Source of the DNA: Bacteroidota bacterium
GTDB taxonomy: Bacteria; Bacteroidota; Bacteroidia; B-17B0; Aurantibacillaceae
DNA length: 64,000 nucleotides
Direction of reading: 5' to 3'
NCBI GenBank assembly: GCA_029237825.1
Contig: JAQZBQ010000001.1
Location: 248,001-312,000 of the forward strand
Shown: one piece after another, positions 27,901 through 35,135 of the stretch
How the letters are laid out: each line of letters opens with the position of its first letter
Position numbering within the stretch: the stretch's first letter is position 1
Notes under the pieces: model-generated
Told to the model about the DNA's origin: nothing
The model's database searches: none
What the model saw: the letters and a program-made list of their open reading frames with translations, nothing else
Made by a program: the position numbers and the translations under genes

Positions 27901-29720
27901 TCATTTATTCCGTTAATCTGCATTCCAAGAGTAGAAGAAGACCCAGATACGCCCAAACGAATCATGTTATTTTTGTAGGTTGCTGTACCGCCTAAGATGT
28001 TAATTCCATTAATAACGGAAGCAACATTTGCCGCATTTAAACCATAAACCAGGTTTTTTTCAATTACATTCGATCCTGTTGAGGAACTAAATATAATTCC
28101 GCTTACATTAGAAGCTCCAGATAAACTGTTGCTAAGGTTATAGATTGTATTTGCTGTTACAGTATGATTTGCAGAGGTTGCGCTAATAACAATACCAGCA
28201 ACTGAAGCGGTAGATCCAGTTCCGGTTCCACCTGCGGCACTCATATTTCTAATAATATTGTTTGAAAATGTTCCAGATGGGTTACTATTTAAAATCCCAT
28301 TAACAATTGAACCTGAAGCCGTTGACGTATTGTCGATCGAATTTGTAACAGAACCTCCAATGACATTATTATTACATGCCCAGGTTACGCCTGAACCTGT
28401 ATTTGTTCTTAGACCGTAAAAGTTAGTAGCACCTGTGCTTGAATTTGATAATGTAAATCCGCCGATTTCATTATTGTTAGTTGTGAAGTTGCTACTGCCC
28501 CAATTTAAAATTCCAATAACATCAGCCGCAGAAGAAGAACTGGAAGAAAACATGATATTGCCTGATGATGAAAGACCTCCTATCGTGTTAGTATTACAGG
28601 CTAAAAGGCCAGCTGCAACATAGATGCCACGGAAACTTGCTGAACTACTCGTGCCGCTTAAGGTTCCTGTCATTACAATTTTATCAATTAAATTTCCTGA
28701 AGCATTTGATAAGGTAGTTGTACCTACGTTAAAGTGAATTGGTATGAAAACGGAGCTTGATGAAACGCCAGTGAAAGAATAAACCCCTGTTTGAGCAGAG
28801 GATGCATATCCAATAATGTTACCAGTCACTTGAAAATTATTTCCTGAAGTATTTGTAATCCAAATCGCAGAATGTTGTGTACCTGTTGTTTGAGTTTTAG
28901 GTCCGGTTTGATAAAAACGATTATTTGTAATATTAATATCAGTATTACCACCGGCAATATAAACGCCTGCACTTGATACGCCAGCACCAAAATAATCAAA
29001 TATGTAGTTATTCAAAATGGTGTTGCCGCTATTATTAATAGCCGTTGTGGATGTTGAACCATTCATATAAATTCCTTTTGTTGGAAAATTCGATCCTGCT
29101 GGCCCAATGTTGCAATAAGATATGACGTTATTATCATTTCCATTAGCTGTATTAGCATCCGTGCTAAAAAATATATTTCCACCATTTGTTCCGACCGCAG
29201 CACTAAAAGATCCAAACACAAAACAATTTGTTATTGTATTTGATGTAGCGCCGCCAATAAAACGAATGGTAGAAGTTCCACTTGTGCCAGATGCTGTTGT
29301 ATTTGAAATCGTTAAACTATTTCCACCTGAGTACAAGCCATCGATTAAGACGTTATCAGCCCCATTTAAATCAATTAGCGGCAAACCAGGAGCAATAGCG
29401 CCTGAAATGGTTCGTGCACCTCCGCCACTGGGAACAATAGTGATTTTTGAATAACTTGAACCTCCAACTCCACTTGCGAATAAAACCGCTGTGGCAGTCT
29501 CGGTTGTGCTGGCTGAAATATCTATTGAAATTATCCCCGAATGTGTTCCTGCGTTAATTGCTTCAAAAGATTCTTTCAGTGTTGTGTATGAGGCCGAAGC
29601 AGTTCCTCCAGAAGCAGTCACATCCACTTGAGCTCTCATTAATGTGGGCAAAAACATGCAAAAAATAGAAACAACTATAAGCCATTTGCTATTTTTCAAT
29701 TTAGTAAATCTAATATCCAT
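21963..29720 (-). CDS. Giant T9SS-secreted adhesin: beta-helix, Ig-like, GEVED and MAM-like domains
   Basis: 2585 residues from the ATG at 29720; an upstream in-frame codon at 29747 would bury the signal peptide. Layout: signal peptide ending near MRAQ; right-handed parallel beta-helix, residues about 50-785, rich in N/T/S (INITNNRFY, ITNTSGNNFQVTGN); two Ig-like units with WQSSTDN and WQSSPDN (about 790-960); GEVED domain 1 (about 970-1125, WIDFNQNGVYE, GETEDYIVNI); several PKD/Ig-like units; GEVED domain 2 (about 1720-1860, WFDWNRDGVF, GEAEDYTINV); a MAM-like or choice-of-anchor-J domain (about 2125-2295, LSFYHYYNYYSSDV, GWAIDNVMI); more PKD-like units; and a T9SS type A sorting tail from about 2507 (INIYPNPTNGLLNV). 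It is exported by Sec, crosses the outer membrane by T9SS, and is held at or shed from the surface; an adhesion role is inferred. The composition is strongly Ser/Thr-rich. Confidence 0.88.
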   Translation of the reverse strand: MDIRFTKLKNSKWLIVVSIFCMFLPTLMRAQVDVTASGGTASASYTTLKESFEAINAGTHSGIISIDISASTTETATAVLFASGVGGSSYSKITIVPSGGGARTISGAIAPGLPLIDLNGADNVLIDGLYSGGNSLTISNTTASGTSGTSTIRFIGGATSNTITNCFVFGSFSAAVGTNGGNIFFSTDANTANGNDNNVISYCNIGPAGSNFPTKGIYMNGSTSTTAINNSGNTILNNYIFDYFGAGVSSAGVYIAGGNTDINITNNRFYQTGPKTQTTGTQHSAIWITNTSGNNFQVTGNIIGYASSAQTGVYSFTGVSSSSVFIPIHFNVGTTTLSNASGNLIDKIVMTGTLSGTSSSASFRGIYVAAGLLACNTNTIGGLSSSGNIMFSSSSSSAADVIGILNWGSSNFTTNNNEIGGFTLSNSSTGATNFYGLRTNTGSGVTWACNNNVIGGSVTNSIDNTSTASGSIVNGILNSNPSGTFSNNIIRNMSAAGGTGTGSTASVAGIVISATSANHTVTANTIYNLSNSLSGASNVSGIIFSSSTGSNVIEKNLVYGLNAANVASVINGINILGGTATYKNNMIRLGVSGSSSTLGMQINGINETTAGTNNIWHNSVYIGGAPTTGSANTFAFQSSITTNTRSYQNNIFYNARSNNGSTGKNYAIRVGGTTVNPTGLTSNRNILFAPGTGGVVGLYNGIDRLVLSAWSTATGQDNSSYSADPAFIAPTATVPDLHINPSIPSFAEGFGTLIASVTDDFDSQSRTGLTPTDIGADAFNGTPVPACSGTPIAGTISLSNSSSTCSGSTVLSLSGQTSDLGIAVQWQSSTDNVTFSSIPSATTTAYTTPSLSSTTYYQAVVTCTNSSQTATTTAVAFSVTPVIAGTIAASSSSVCSGSNFTLTLSGNSTSGVSYQWQSSPDNTTWTSIPSATLANAVVSQTTATYYQAIVTCTSSATTAISTPIQVNMNTLLNCYCVTNPTTGGIGDIITNISVTNTAGQNLTQASTYTAPAYFVSYNNSPLNLIKGSTSNTLSITFGTDGTQHSAAWIDFNQNGVYETSENIALSSVSAGASATVNYSFSVPAGATSGLTRLRVRGGSDAAYTVGGACNSTTYGETEDYIVNIVPLPATPPAPTQSTVSPTCASGTELMVTGTPDPGDAWYWQTVSNGTSTLVPVSGNYTVNVNGTYFVRAYNSTNNLWSTNSSSIVVSNIPVAPLPPTPSVGASPACISTTLSVPTSTDVNVSYYWQGTNSTGTSTVSSGSSPFTVTVSGTYYVAAYDASTSCWSNTSGVPVTIETNVPPTPTTAISSVSVCEGASSATITASAQSVSSQSVVLGSSVSLPGSGSVVLTNTITVPAGAVISSTKLVFNGVTTTSATYPNDIKAALSGAITMSATTISTVNAVVSNAGPYNLNTPNISSSGGVLTLTLTNGWTGAASFGNVSLVFTYAMPHQINWWDAPTAGVLQSTVTPLETVGTTLLPNTNTAGTYTFFAESKSGVCSSSSRLPITVNVLTTPAMPTTANSSQCGFAVPSASVSGGSVYNWYTASTGGSLLQSGTSQTYTSSISNTTTFYVAISNGVCDGPRASVTASVTIPDPVTATSSATSVCLGTSAPAVTLTAVQSGTNNAYNYSWNASPAPGSGMPTTMFGTSVNFVPTTAGIYTYSLTATDGPCTSISTVTVAVGDVPSIANASATPTAVCSGSTFTLNANSVIGGPQTIPTGYCTPSSSGSACITMVSFNTLSRVSACETGFYVNVPNTITTNVTPGQTYSLNLTTNSTAITSVWFDWNRDGVFSASEWLQPSTTGTTGVVTVSVPVSASLGLTKMRLRSRSSGNTNGSGDACSSFASGEAEDYTINVQFDQSSDYNWTWNPGSLSGNMVTTTATNTTTAAITEVYTVTATSTVTGCSNTATTSVVINPIPSTPVVTDGTQCGIGMPTASVSGGTSYNWYASPTSTVMIQSGSSATYTTSINSTTTWYVESTNGVCLSPRVSVTQTVTTPPVFTLNNPAAICAGSEVGTFSVTSNVSDYDTYIWNPTTNLYSDAAGTIAYAGSNSNPVYVKSTTPGVITINASATNSITGCSTVASTTISIKNAPTSITVSATPTLICAGNTVTLTAGANPLPVVLLNEGFNGTTNSWTKINNSTGGTASASAWTLRNSPYSSNVGTNITSNDASQFYLTDSDAQGSGGTTATILQSPAINTMGMSSLNLSFYHYYNYYSSDVSTHVEVSTNGTSWTSIKNYKTTALDIGTPTTFSLASFNLDSYVNQSTLYVRFNYNSSYGYGWAIDNVMINGLSTGVYDYSWTSTPTGFTSNTSTTTATPASTTDYSVVITNTATSCSNSGVVTVSVTPLPTVTVSASSMSVCAGSAATLTAGGATTYSWSSGGNTSTEVVTPSSASVYTVTGTDNGCSNTATVGVGVNTIPTVTATASNTLLCSNFGESAVLTAVTSATSYTWSDGANTMTTSVSPSVGTTYSVTVNDGTCNATSTIFVDAQICMGISGAALVSDINIYPNPTNGLLNVNVSSVLSGSTFIEVYDGLGKLALKENLTSDANTISLLKLEDGVYFFKIINNNETVKVGKVVKQ

Positions 29721-29868
29721 TATTTTGAGTTTTAATTTATCCGCCAAATGTAGACATTAATGCAAAACCAACCTTACACATTTGTAATAAAAGTGACGGA
29801 TTTTAATAACATATCAGGTGATAAAATGAAACGGATTTTTTGCTAAAACTATTTAGTACTTTTATTTC

Positions 29869-30225
29869 ATGGATCTAGAAATAATTCGCAACTATTGTTT
29901 ATCGAAAAAAGCTGTAAAAGAATGCATGCCCTTTGGCAACGATACCCTTGTATTTAAAGTGATGGGTAAAATGTTCCTGTTAACCGGAATAGATTCAAGC
30001 CCACTCGAAATAAATGTGAAATGTGAGCCTGAAAAAGCCATTGAACTGCGAGAAAATTTTTCATGCGTAAAGCCAGGTTATCACATGAACAAGCAGCACT
30101 GGAATACGGTTACCTGCGATCATTCAGTAACGGATCAACAGCTAAAAGAATGGATCGACGACAGTTATAACCTGGTGGTTGCCAGCCTTCCCAAGAAGAT
30201 ACAGACACAATTAAAGTTGCTCTAA
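29869..30225 (+). CDS. MmcQ/YjbR-family protein
   Basis: 118 residues, complete. Starts MDLEIIRNYCLSKKAVKECM; conserved features are the PFGNDTLVFKVMGKMFLL block, NVKCEPEKAIELREN, the GYHMNKQHWNTV motif and the final DDSYNLVVASLPKK. The fold is a CyaY-like double-wing and the family is often called DNA-binding, from structure rather than a known target. It ends 2 bases before the convergent spoIID stop, so there is no room for a separate terminator. Confidence 0.9.
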   Translation: MDLEIIRNYCLSKKAVKECMPFGNDTLVFKVMGKMFLLTGIDSSPLEINVKCEPEKAIELRENFSCVKPGYHMNKQHWNTVTCDHSVTDQQLKEWIDDSYNLVVASLPKKIQTQLKLL

Positions 30226-30226
30226 C

Positions 30227-31462
30227 CTATTCGTCTTTAAAGAAATTAAGTTTGTGCAAATCAATTAACTGGGTTTTCTGGTAATAAAAGTTGATCACTT
30301 CCGGATGCTTGTATCCCAGCTTAGCCATCCGCATAGCACCTTCCTGACACATACCTACTCCATGACCAAAACCCCGTCCCTTAAAAACCAGAGTATCGCC
30401 CTGAGGAAAAATGCTGAAAAAAGTGGATTTCAATTGTAAATCTGTCCTCACATTTTTTAATGGCACCCGAACATTGTTAGCTTCGAGGTGCGACCGGCGG
30501 GTATCCTGTTTAAATGTTAACGCCAGCCACCGGGCATTTGAATCCTGAACCGGATAATTATGTTTTAATTTTAAATAAGTAAGCCAGTCATCCTTAGACA
30601 TTTTACGTTCCCAGCGTGCGTTTGGCATTTTCGTACTAAAAGTGTCATTCACACTTCTTAAATACGTAAGCTTACTTCCCCACACGTCCTCAGAATTAGC
30701 GGTTTGGCCTCCACTGTTACTATGAAAGGCAGCGTCGATTAAGTTTAAATTGTCATCCACAACAACTTTCCCTTTGGTATCCGTTACAGCCTTCATTATG
30801 TCAAGCTCCGTTGTTTTTCCAAAATATGCCTGGCAATGCGTATGATCACATAAATTAAAATTTTCCAGTGCATGTTTTTGCAGGTGTGACAATGCAAAAG
30901 TACGAGCTAAAATGGCCTGAACTTTATAAAACTCCTGGTATGAACGCCTTCCTGATTCGGCCTGTACCACACCAGCTATGTAATTATCAAGAGAAATTTC
31001 GTTGATACATTTAAGTTCACCACCTTCAGAATAAACGATCAAATTTTCATCGTAAAAACGTGGTTTACGATCGGGAGCTATTAATTTCAATCTGAAAGAG
31101 CGGATAAAATCATTGCTATAAATCTTAACCTTTTTGAATTTTCCAAGAACTGTTTCAAAAGTTTTAATTTCAACCGAATCACCAACACTGGTAAATTTTA
31201 CGAGTGGGTAATGTGAGGTATTCAATACTTCTGCTCCATTGGCCCAAACACTGTAAATTCCAGACTCAGGACTAAAGGTGAAAGATTGTATTTTAACCTG
31301 TGAGAAAATCCGGATATTCACAATTTCATCTGCATTATACTTCCGAACGCGTGCATTTTTCAGTTCATAAGTAACAGCGGAGTCATTAACAGGGTCGTTA
31401 AATTGCCAGGAAGCAAATAACCCGATACTTAAAACGAATATGACTATTTTACTTACTTGCAT
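30227..31462 (-). CDS. SpoIID/LytB domain protein, exported
   Basis: 411 residues, with a signal peptide or anchor at the N-terminus (MQVSKIVIFVLSIGLFASW). The SpoIID domain covers about residues 130-390: SLDNYIAGVVQAESG, YYKV-type helix FYKVQAILARTFALSHL, CDHTHCQAYFG, AAFHSNSGGQTANSEDVWG, and GRGFGHGVGMCQEGAMRMA. SpoIID is a lytic transglycosylase cutting peptidoglycan, studied in Bacillus sporulation; this organism has no sign of sporulation, and such proteins are known in many Gram-negatives and likely remodel the wall. Its start overlaps the end of lpxB by 14 bases, so it is co-transcribed and coupled. Confidence 0.88.
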   Translation of the reverse strand: MQVSKIVIFVLSIGLFASWQFNDPVNDSAVTYELKNARVRKYNADEIVNIRIFSQVKIQSFTFSPESGIYSVWANGAEVLNTSHYPLVKFTSVGDSVEIKTFETVLGKFKKVKIYSNDFIRSFRLKLIAPDRKPRFYDENLIVYSEGGELKCINEISLDNYIAGVVQAESGRRSYQEFYKVQAILARTFALSHLQKHALENFNLCDHTHCQAYFGKTTELDIMKAVTDTKGKVVVDDNLNLIDAAFHSNSGGQTANSEDVWGSKLTYLRSVNDTFSTKMPNARWERKMSKDDWLTYLKLKHNYPVQDSNARWLALTFKQDTRRSHLEANNVRVPLKNVRTDLQLKSTFFSIFPQGDTLVFKGRGFGHGVGMCQEGAMRMAKLGYKHPEVINFYYQKTQLIDLHKLNFFKDE

Positions 31463-32579
31463 GGATATGTTTAAACATGAGTTCGGCCACTTTTTTTGAT
31501 GCTCCGCTATTTCCCAACATGTTGATCAGGGCATCATAATCCTCCATAATTTTTTCTCTTACCGGACCCGATACAATTTTTTTAAGTTCTTCTTTTAAAT
31601 TATTGGCTGTTAATTCGTTTTGAATTAATTCTTTTACCACTGGTTTATTTAAAATCAGATTAGGGAGGGCAATAAACTTAACCCTGTTGCCAACAACCAT
31701 TCTCGCAATTGCATAGGAAACCGTACCACCTTTATAACATACAACCTGCGGCAACCTGAATAACGCGCTTTCTAAGGTTGACGTGCCTGATTTAATTATT
31801 CCGGCCTGCGCATTTTTCATTAACGCATACGTTTGGTTAAAAACAACCTTAACGTTTTTATCGATTGCGCTTTGATATGCTTCCTCAGGTAAATTGGTCG
31901 TTCCGGCAATAACGAACTGATACTGCTTAAAGTCATCTACTACATTGAGCATAATTTCGAACATCCGTTCAATCTCCTGCCGCCTACTGCCGGGCAATAC
32001 CGCAATAATTGGCCGTTGGTCCAATTGATTACTCTTTCGAAAGCTATCGGAATCTGGCAAGCTGCTTTTTTCCTGGGCGATCGCATCTAGTAAAGGGTGC
32101 CCCACATAATCTGCTTTATAACCATGTTTGTCATACACTGCGACTTCAAAAGGTAAAATCACAAACATCTTTTCAACGCTGCGTTTGATAATTTCGACGC
32201 GATTTTCTTTCCAGGCCCAGATTGTGGGAGAAATGTAATAAAACACGCGAATTCCCTGTTTTTTAGCCCAGTCGGCAATCCGAAGGTTAAAGCCCGGATA
32301 ATCCACAAGTATTAAAACATCAGGTTTAAACTCGAGAATATCTTTTTTGCAAAATGAAATATTTCTTAGAATGGTCCGTAAGTTTTTTGCCACTTCTACA
32401 AAGCCCATAAACGCGAGTTCACGGATATGCTTCTGTGGTTTTCTCATCGTTACTTTTTCCATAAGATCACCACCCCAGAAACGAAAATCTATTTCAGGGT
32501 CAAGCGCAAGTAACTCCTTCATCATATTTGAAGCGTGCAAATCACCGGATGGTTCGCCAGCTATAACATAGTACTTCAT
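31449..32579 (-). CDS. lpxB: Lipid-A-disaccharide synthase
   Basis: 376 residues. LpxB joins UDP-2,3-diacylglucosamine and lipid X to form the lipid A disaccharide at the inner membrane. Seen: MKYYVIAGEPSGDLHASNMM, FRFWGGDLM, DVLILVDYPGFNLRIADWAK, YYISPTIWAWKENRVEIIK, FVGHPLLD-type YVGHPLLDAI, LPGSRRQEIERMF and IKSGTSTLESAL. It begins directly after the short membrane protein stop and overlaps the downstream spoIID start by 14 bases. Confidence 0.95.
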   Translation of the reverse strand: MKYYVIAGEPSGDLHASNMMKELLALDPEIDFRFWGGDLMEKVTMRKPQKHIRELAFMGFVEVAKNLRTILRNISFCKKDILEFKPDVLILVDYPGFNLRIADWAKKQGIRVFYYISPTIWAWKENRVEIIKRSVEKMFVILPFEVAVYDKHGYKADYVGHPLLDAIAQEKSSLPDSDSFRKSNQLDQRPIIAVLPGSRRQEIERMFEIMLNVVDDFKQYQFVIAGTTNLPEEAYQSAIDKNVKVVFNQTYALMKNAQAGIIKSGTSTLESALFRLPQVVCYKGGTVSYAIARMVVGNRVKFIALPNLILNKPVVKELIQNELTANNLKEELKKIVSGPVREKIMEDYDALINMLGNSGASKKVAELMFKHIHASK

Positions 32580-32873
32580 TTAAAGAAGGGAAATGTAAAG
32601 GACCAATCCAACATAAAGAAAGGCAGCAAAGATGAGGCCACGGGAAAAATCAAATATTTTTTTATTCAGAGAAAAATAAAATACAAGCAAGCTAGCCCCA
32701 ACACATAAAATGGCGACTTCCTGAAGCATATCCCCTAATAACAGATACCGAATAAACGCATTAGGGAATGCCAAATGACTGTTAAAGAACAGCCAGTAAC
32801 AAAAAAAACAGAACGCCGGAAACAGCAATCCGAATAAAAATCCAATCCATTTTTTATCAAGCTTATCTAACAT
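32580..32873 (-). CDS. Small membrane protein between surE and lpxB
   Basis: 97 residues with three hydrophobic helices (about 8-30, 48-66, 75-95) and no signal peptide, so an inner-membrane protein. Basic residues at the N-terminus suggest that end is cytoplasmic. It starts 1 base after surE and stops on the base before lpxB, so it is tightly placed in the operon. I recognise no family; a similar small membrane gene in this spot in other Bacteroidota is plausible but not established here. Confidence 0.8.
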   Translation of the reverse strand: MLDKLDKKWIGFLFGLLFPAFCFFCYWLFFNSHLAFPNAFIRYLLLGDMLQEVAILCVGASLLVFYFSLNKKIFDFSRGLIFAAFLYVGLVLYISLL

Positions 32874-32874
32874 G

Positions 32875-33645
32875 CTACAATGTATTTCTTAAATGATTAA
32901 TATAGTTATGGGCGGTAAGGTCATGCATAACCGGAACAACAGAAACGAAACCGTTGGCAAGCGCCCACTCATCGGTATCTTGGGCTTCGGGTTCAAAATT
33001 CACAAACTTGCCCGTAAGCCAATAGTACGATCGTCCATAGGGGTCTTTACGTTCTTCAAAATCCTCCACCCAATTTGCTTTCGCCTGGCGACACACCTTT
33101 AATCCGTTGATTTCGTCTGACTTCAGTTTAGGGAAATTGACATTCAGGCAAACTCCCTGGGGCAATTTATCTTTTAATGAAGATTGCACAATCTTTTCAA
33201 TAAATGGTGTGGTAGCGCTAAAATCTGCATTGATATCATAGTCACTTAAGATAAAACCAATAGAGGGCGCACCTTCCAATGAACCTTCAATTGCAGCGCT
33301 CATTGTACCGGAATAAATTACATTGATGGAACTGTTGCTTCCATGATTAATCCCGGAAAGAACAAGATCAGGTTTGCGGGGCAAAAGTTTGTTTACGGCC
33401 ATCTTTACACAATCAACCGGAGTTCCGGTGCAACTAAATTCTTCAATCACACCAGGATGGAATTTCGTTTTATGAATGCGTAAGGTGGAATTAATGGTAA
33501 TAGCATGACCCATTCCTGATTGAGGCTTGTCCGGTGCAATGATGTATACATCCCCAAGCTTAACAGCAATTTCTGCCAAATGAATGATTCCGGGCGCGCT
33601 CACGCCATCGTCGTTCGTTACTAATATTAAAGGCCTTTGTTCCAT
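32875..33645 (-). CDS. surE: 5'/3'-nucleotidase SurE
   Basis: 256 residues. SurE is a metal-dependent phosphatase on nucleoside monophosphates, also known for stationary-phase survival. Seen: ILVTNDDGVSAPGI with the metal-binding Asp-Asp pair, APDKPQSGMGHAIT, and LSGINHGSNSSINVIYSGT; the metal-binding Ser and Asn are in these motifs. It is the first gene of the operon surE-membrane protein-lpxB-spoIID. I see no clear -7/-33 promoter in the 132 bases up to ridA, though the ridA promoter lies there on the other strand. Confidence 0.94.
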   Translation of the reverse strand: MEQRPLILVTNDDGVSAPGIIHLAEIAVKLGDVYIIAPDKPQSGMGHAITINSTLRIHKTKFHPGVIEEFSCTGTPVDCVKMAVNKLLPRKPDLVLSGINHGSNSSINVIYSGTMSAAIEGSLEGAPSIGFILSDYDINADFSATTPFIEKIVQSSLKDKLPQGVCLNVNFPKLKSDEINGLKVCRQAKANWVEDFEERKDPYGRSYYWLTGKFVNFEPEAQDTDEWALANGFVSVVPVMHDLTAHNYINHLRNTL

Positions 33646-33724
33646 CTGAGTAAATCTATTGATATAATGCCGAGTTTTACTTCGGGAATCTTTTTTTTAC
33701 TAAAATTCCGTTGTTGAATTCTAC

Positions 33725-33758
33725 TTTGAAGCTTTACATCGATTTTTTGCTATTTTTG
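33725..33758 (+). promoter_or_regulatory. Probable promoter of ridA
   Basis: TTTG (33725-33728) and TATTTTTG (33751-33758). The -7 box is a perfect match; the 22-base spacer is longer than the 19-20 seen in other promoters here, so the -33 element is less sure. Confidence 0.5.
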
Positions 33759-33777
33759 TTCATCTAACCAATCACTT

Positions 33778-34158
33778 ATGAAAAAGATAATCAAAACAAC
33801 TAACGCTCCCGCTCCAATTGGACCGTATAACCAGGCTGTTCAGGTTGGCGATTGCGTTTACGTATCCGGAACAATTGCGATGGATTTGGAGTCGAAGCAA
33901 CTGATTAAAACTAATATAAAGGAAGAAACCAAAATTGTGATGGAGTATTTAGGCGCTGTATTAAAAGAAGCTGGCATGACCTATGATAACATCGTAAAAA
34001 CAACCATTTTTTTATCAGACATGAATAATTTTGTTCATGTAAATGAAGTATATAGCAGTTACTTTACAGGCGATTATCCAGCCAGGGCTACCATTCAGGC
34101 CGATAGGCTTCCTAAAGATGCAAACGTAGAAATCAGTGTTGAAGCGAAAGTGTTTTAA
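33778..34158 (+). CDS. ridA: RidA-family 2-iminobutanoate/2-iminopropanoate deaminase
   Basis: 126 residues, complete. RidA hydrolyses reactive enamines/imines left by PLP enzymes such as threonine dehydratase, protecting the cell. Seen: NAPAPIGPYNQAVQVGD, VYVSGTIAMDLESKQLI, and YPARATIQADRLPKDANVEI; the Arg that binds the substrate carboxylate is in PARATIQ. Monocistronic, with its own promoter and a terminator at 34184-34212. The PLP enzyme at 16492 and other deaminating enzymes would be natural sources of its substrate; that is inference. Confidence 0.93.
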   Translation: MKKIIKTTNAPAPIGPYNQAVQVGDCVYVSGTIAMDLESKQLIKTNIKEETKIVMEYLGAVLKEAGMTYDNIVKTTIFLSDMNNFVHVNEVYSSYFTGDYPARATIQADRLPKDANVEISVEAKVF

Positions 34159-34183
34159 ATCTACAACTTATAACATTTAAAGG

Positions 34184-34212
34184 AGCCCCACCTTACCGTT
34201 GGGCTTTTTTTT
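34184..34212 (+). terminator. Terminator after ridA
   Basis: AGCCC (34184-34188) and GGGCT (34201-34205), with one mismatched and one more paired base inside, make a short stem followed by eight T at 34205-34212, 26 bases past the stop. Confidence 0.75.
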
Positions 34213-34307
34213 GGCATTATTCAAGGACTTATAAAAAATTGAGGGTGCAAAAATGTTAATTCATGGAAGAAAAACATAGATTTAACGAAAAAATAAAAGT
34301 AAAAAAA

Positions 34308-34338
34308 TTTGTTTCTCTAGAAAATTGTTTTATTTTTA
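34308..34338 (+). promoter_or_regulatory. Promoter of the RRM-protein gene
   Basis: TTTG at 34308-34311, a 19-base spacer, then TATTTTTA at 34331-34338. The last base departs from the TAnnTTTG consensus. The leader is about 20 very AT-rich bases, open to ribosome entry without a Shine-Dalgarno. Confidence 0.62.
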
Positions 34339-34364
34339 CTTAAAATTAAAATTAATATTTTGTT

Positions 34365-34619
34365 ATGAACATTTTTGTAAGCAACATCAGCTTTAAAGTT
34401 AGAGAACAAGCACTCAGTGAACTTTTTTCTCAGTATGGCGAGGTAACCTCGGTAAGAATTATAAAAGACAAAGAAACAAAGCGCAGCCGCGGGTTTGGGT
34501 TTGTTGAAATGGCGAATGATAGCGACGGACAAAAAGCGATTGATGCGCTCAATGGTTCAGAACATTATGAACGTGCGATTGTTGTGTCTCAGGCAAAAGG
34601 TAAACCAGAAACAGCATAA
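34365..34619 (+). CDS. Single-RRM RNA-binding protein
   Basis: 84 residues consisting of one RNA recognition motif. RNP2 is IFVSNI (residues 3-8) and RNP1 is RGFGFVEM (about residues 42-49), with the aromatic positions intact. Bacteroidota and cyanobacteria use such small RRM proteins as cold- or stress-induced RNA chaperones; in Bacteroides they are implicated in global post-transcriptional control. Which RNAs it binds is unknown. It has its own promoter and a strong terminator, so it is expressed alone. Confidence 0.93.
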   Translation: MNIFVSNISFKVREQALSELFSQYGEVTSVRIIKDKETKRSRGFGFVEMANDSDGQKAIDALNGSEHYERAIVVSQAKGKPETA

Positions 34620-34635
34620 TTTAAATAGAACATTT

Positions 34636-34666
34636 AAGTCCTTGCTAAACCGGCAAGGACTTTTTT
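34636..34666 (+). terminator. Terminator after the RRM gene
   Basis: AAGTCCTTGC (34636-34645) and GCAAGGACTT (34653-34662) make a 10-bp stem with a 7-base loop, then a T-run to 34666. It lies between convergent genes, 17 bases past the RRM stop. Confidence 0.88.
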
Positions 34667-34679
34667 GGCTATTTACTTT

Positions 34680-35135
34680 TTAATTTCGAATGGTTAATGT
34701 ATTGATACCGTCGAAAACGGCATTGTACAATCTCAAATTTTGAGTGGCTGGTCCGCTCATTACTGCACCGTTAAATATTTGCCATTTTGAGCCACTGATC
34801 GTATCTTTCAAGGTAAAATTATCTGATTGAACTTTTACGCGCGCTTTTGGATCATCCGGCAGATAGGTTGATGTACGTTCCAGTGCTACAAAATCGCCCG
34901 GATTATTTGTTGTTGTTTTTCTGTAAATAATGAGGCCGTTAATTCCCGCGTTATCATAATACACCCAACCTCCGGCTGTTTGGAGTTTAAAATACAACGG
35001 ATCGTTTGGATATATGGTAACATTTACCGTTTGGTAAGCAATGTTATCTTCAACACGCTGATTTTTCTTTTTACAAAAACTAAAAAAGAATAAAAAAAAC
35101 GGGAGACTTAAAATGCAAATTTTCCTAAACATCAC
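34680..35135 (-). CDS. Exported Rieske-like protein lacking iron-sulfur ligands
   Basis: 151 residues. Hydrophobic start then Cys (LPFFLFFFSFCKKKNQ), consistent with a lipoprotein signal, so probably anchored in a periplasm-facing membrane. The second half resembles a Rieske fold: VALERTSTYLPDDPKA where a Rieske has the first Cys-X-His, and SGSKWQIFNGAVMSGPATQNLRLY where it has the second Cys-X-X-His loop and the following GxVxxGPAxxxLxxY strand. All ligand Cys and His are replaced, so it cannot hold a [2Fe-2S] cluster. The Rieske relation is my reading of motifs; a general exported protein is the fallback. A -7-like box TATATTTG lies upstream at 35176-35169. Confidence 0.65.
   Translation of the reverse strand: MMFRKICILSLPFFLFFFSFCKKKNQRVEDNIAYQTVNVTIYPNDPLYFKLQTAGGWVYYDNAGINGLIIYRKTTTNNPGDFVALERTSTYLPDDPKARVKVQSDNFTLKDTISGSKWQIFNGAVMSGPATQNLRLYNAVFDGINTLTIRN

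Noticed and set aside
22366-29454. Several open plus-strand frames inside the adhesin gene
   Set aside because: They are the antisense of biased Ser/Thr codons in a well-supported gene; none has a recognisable protein pattern.
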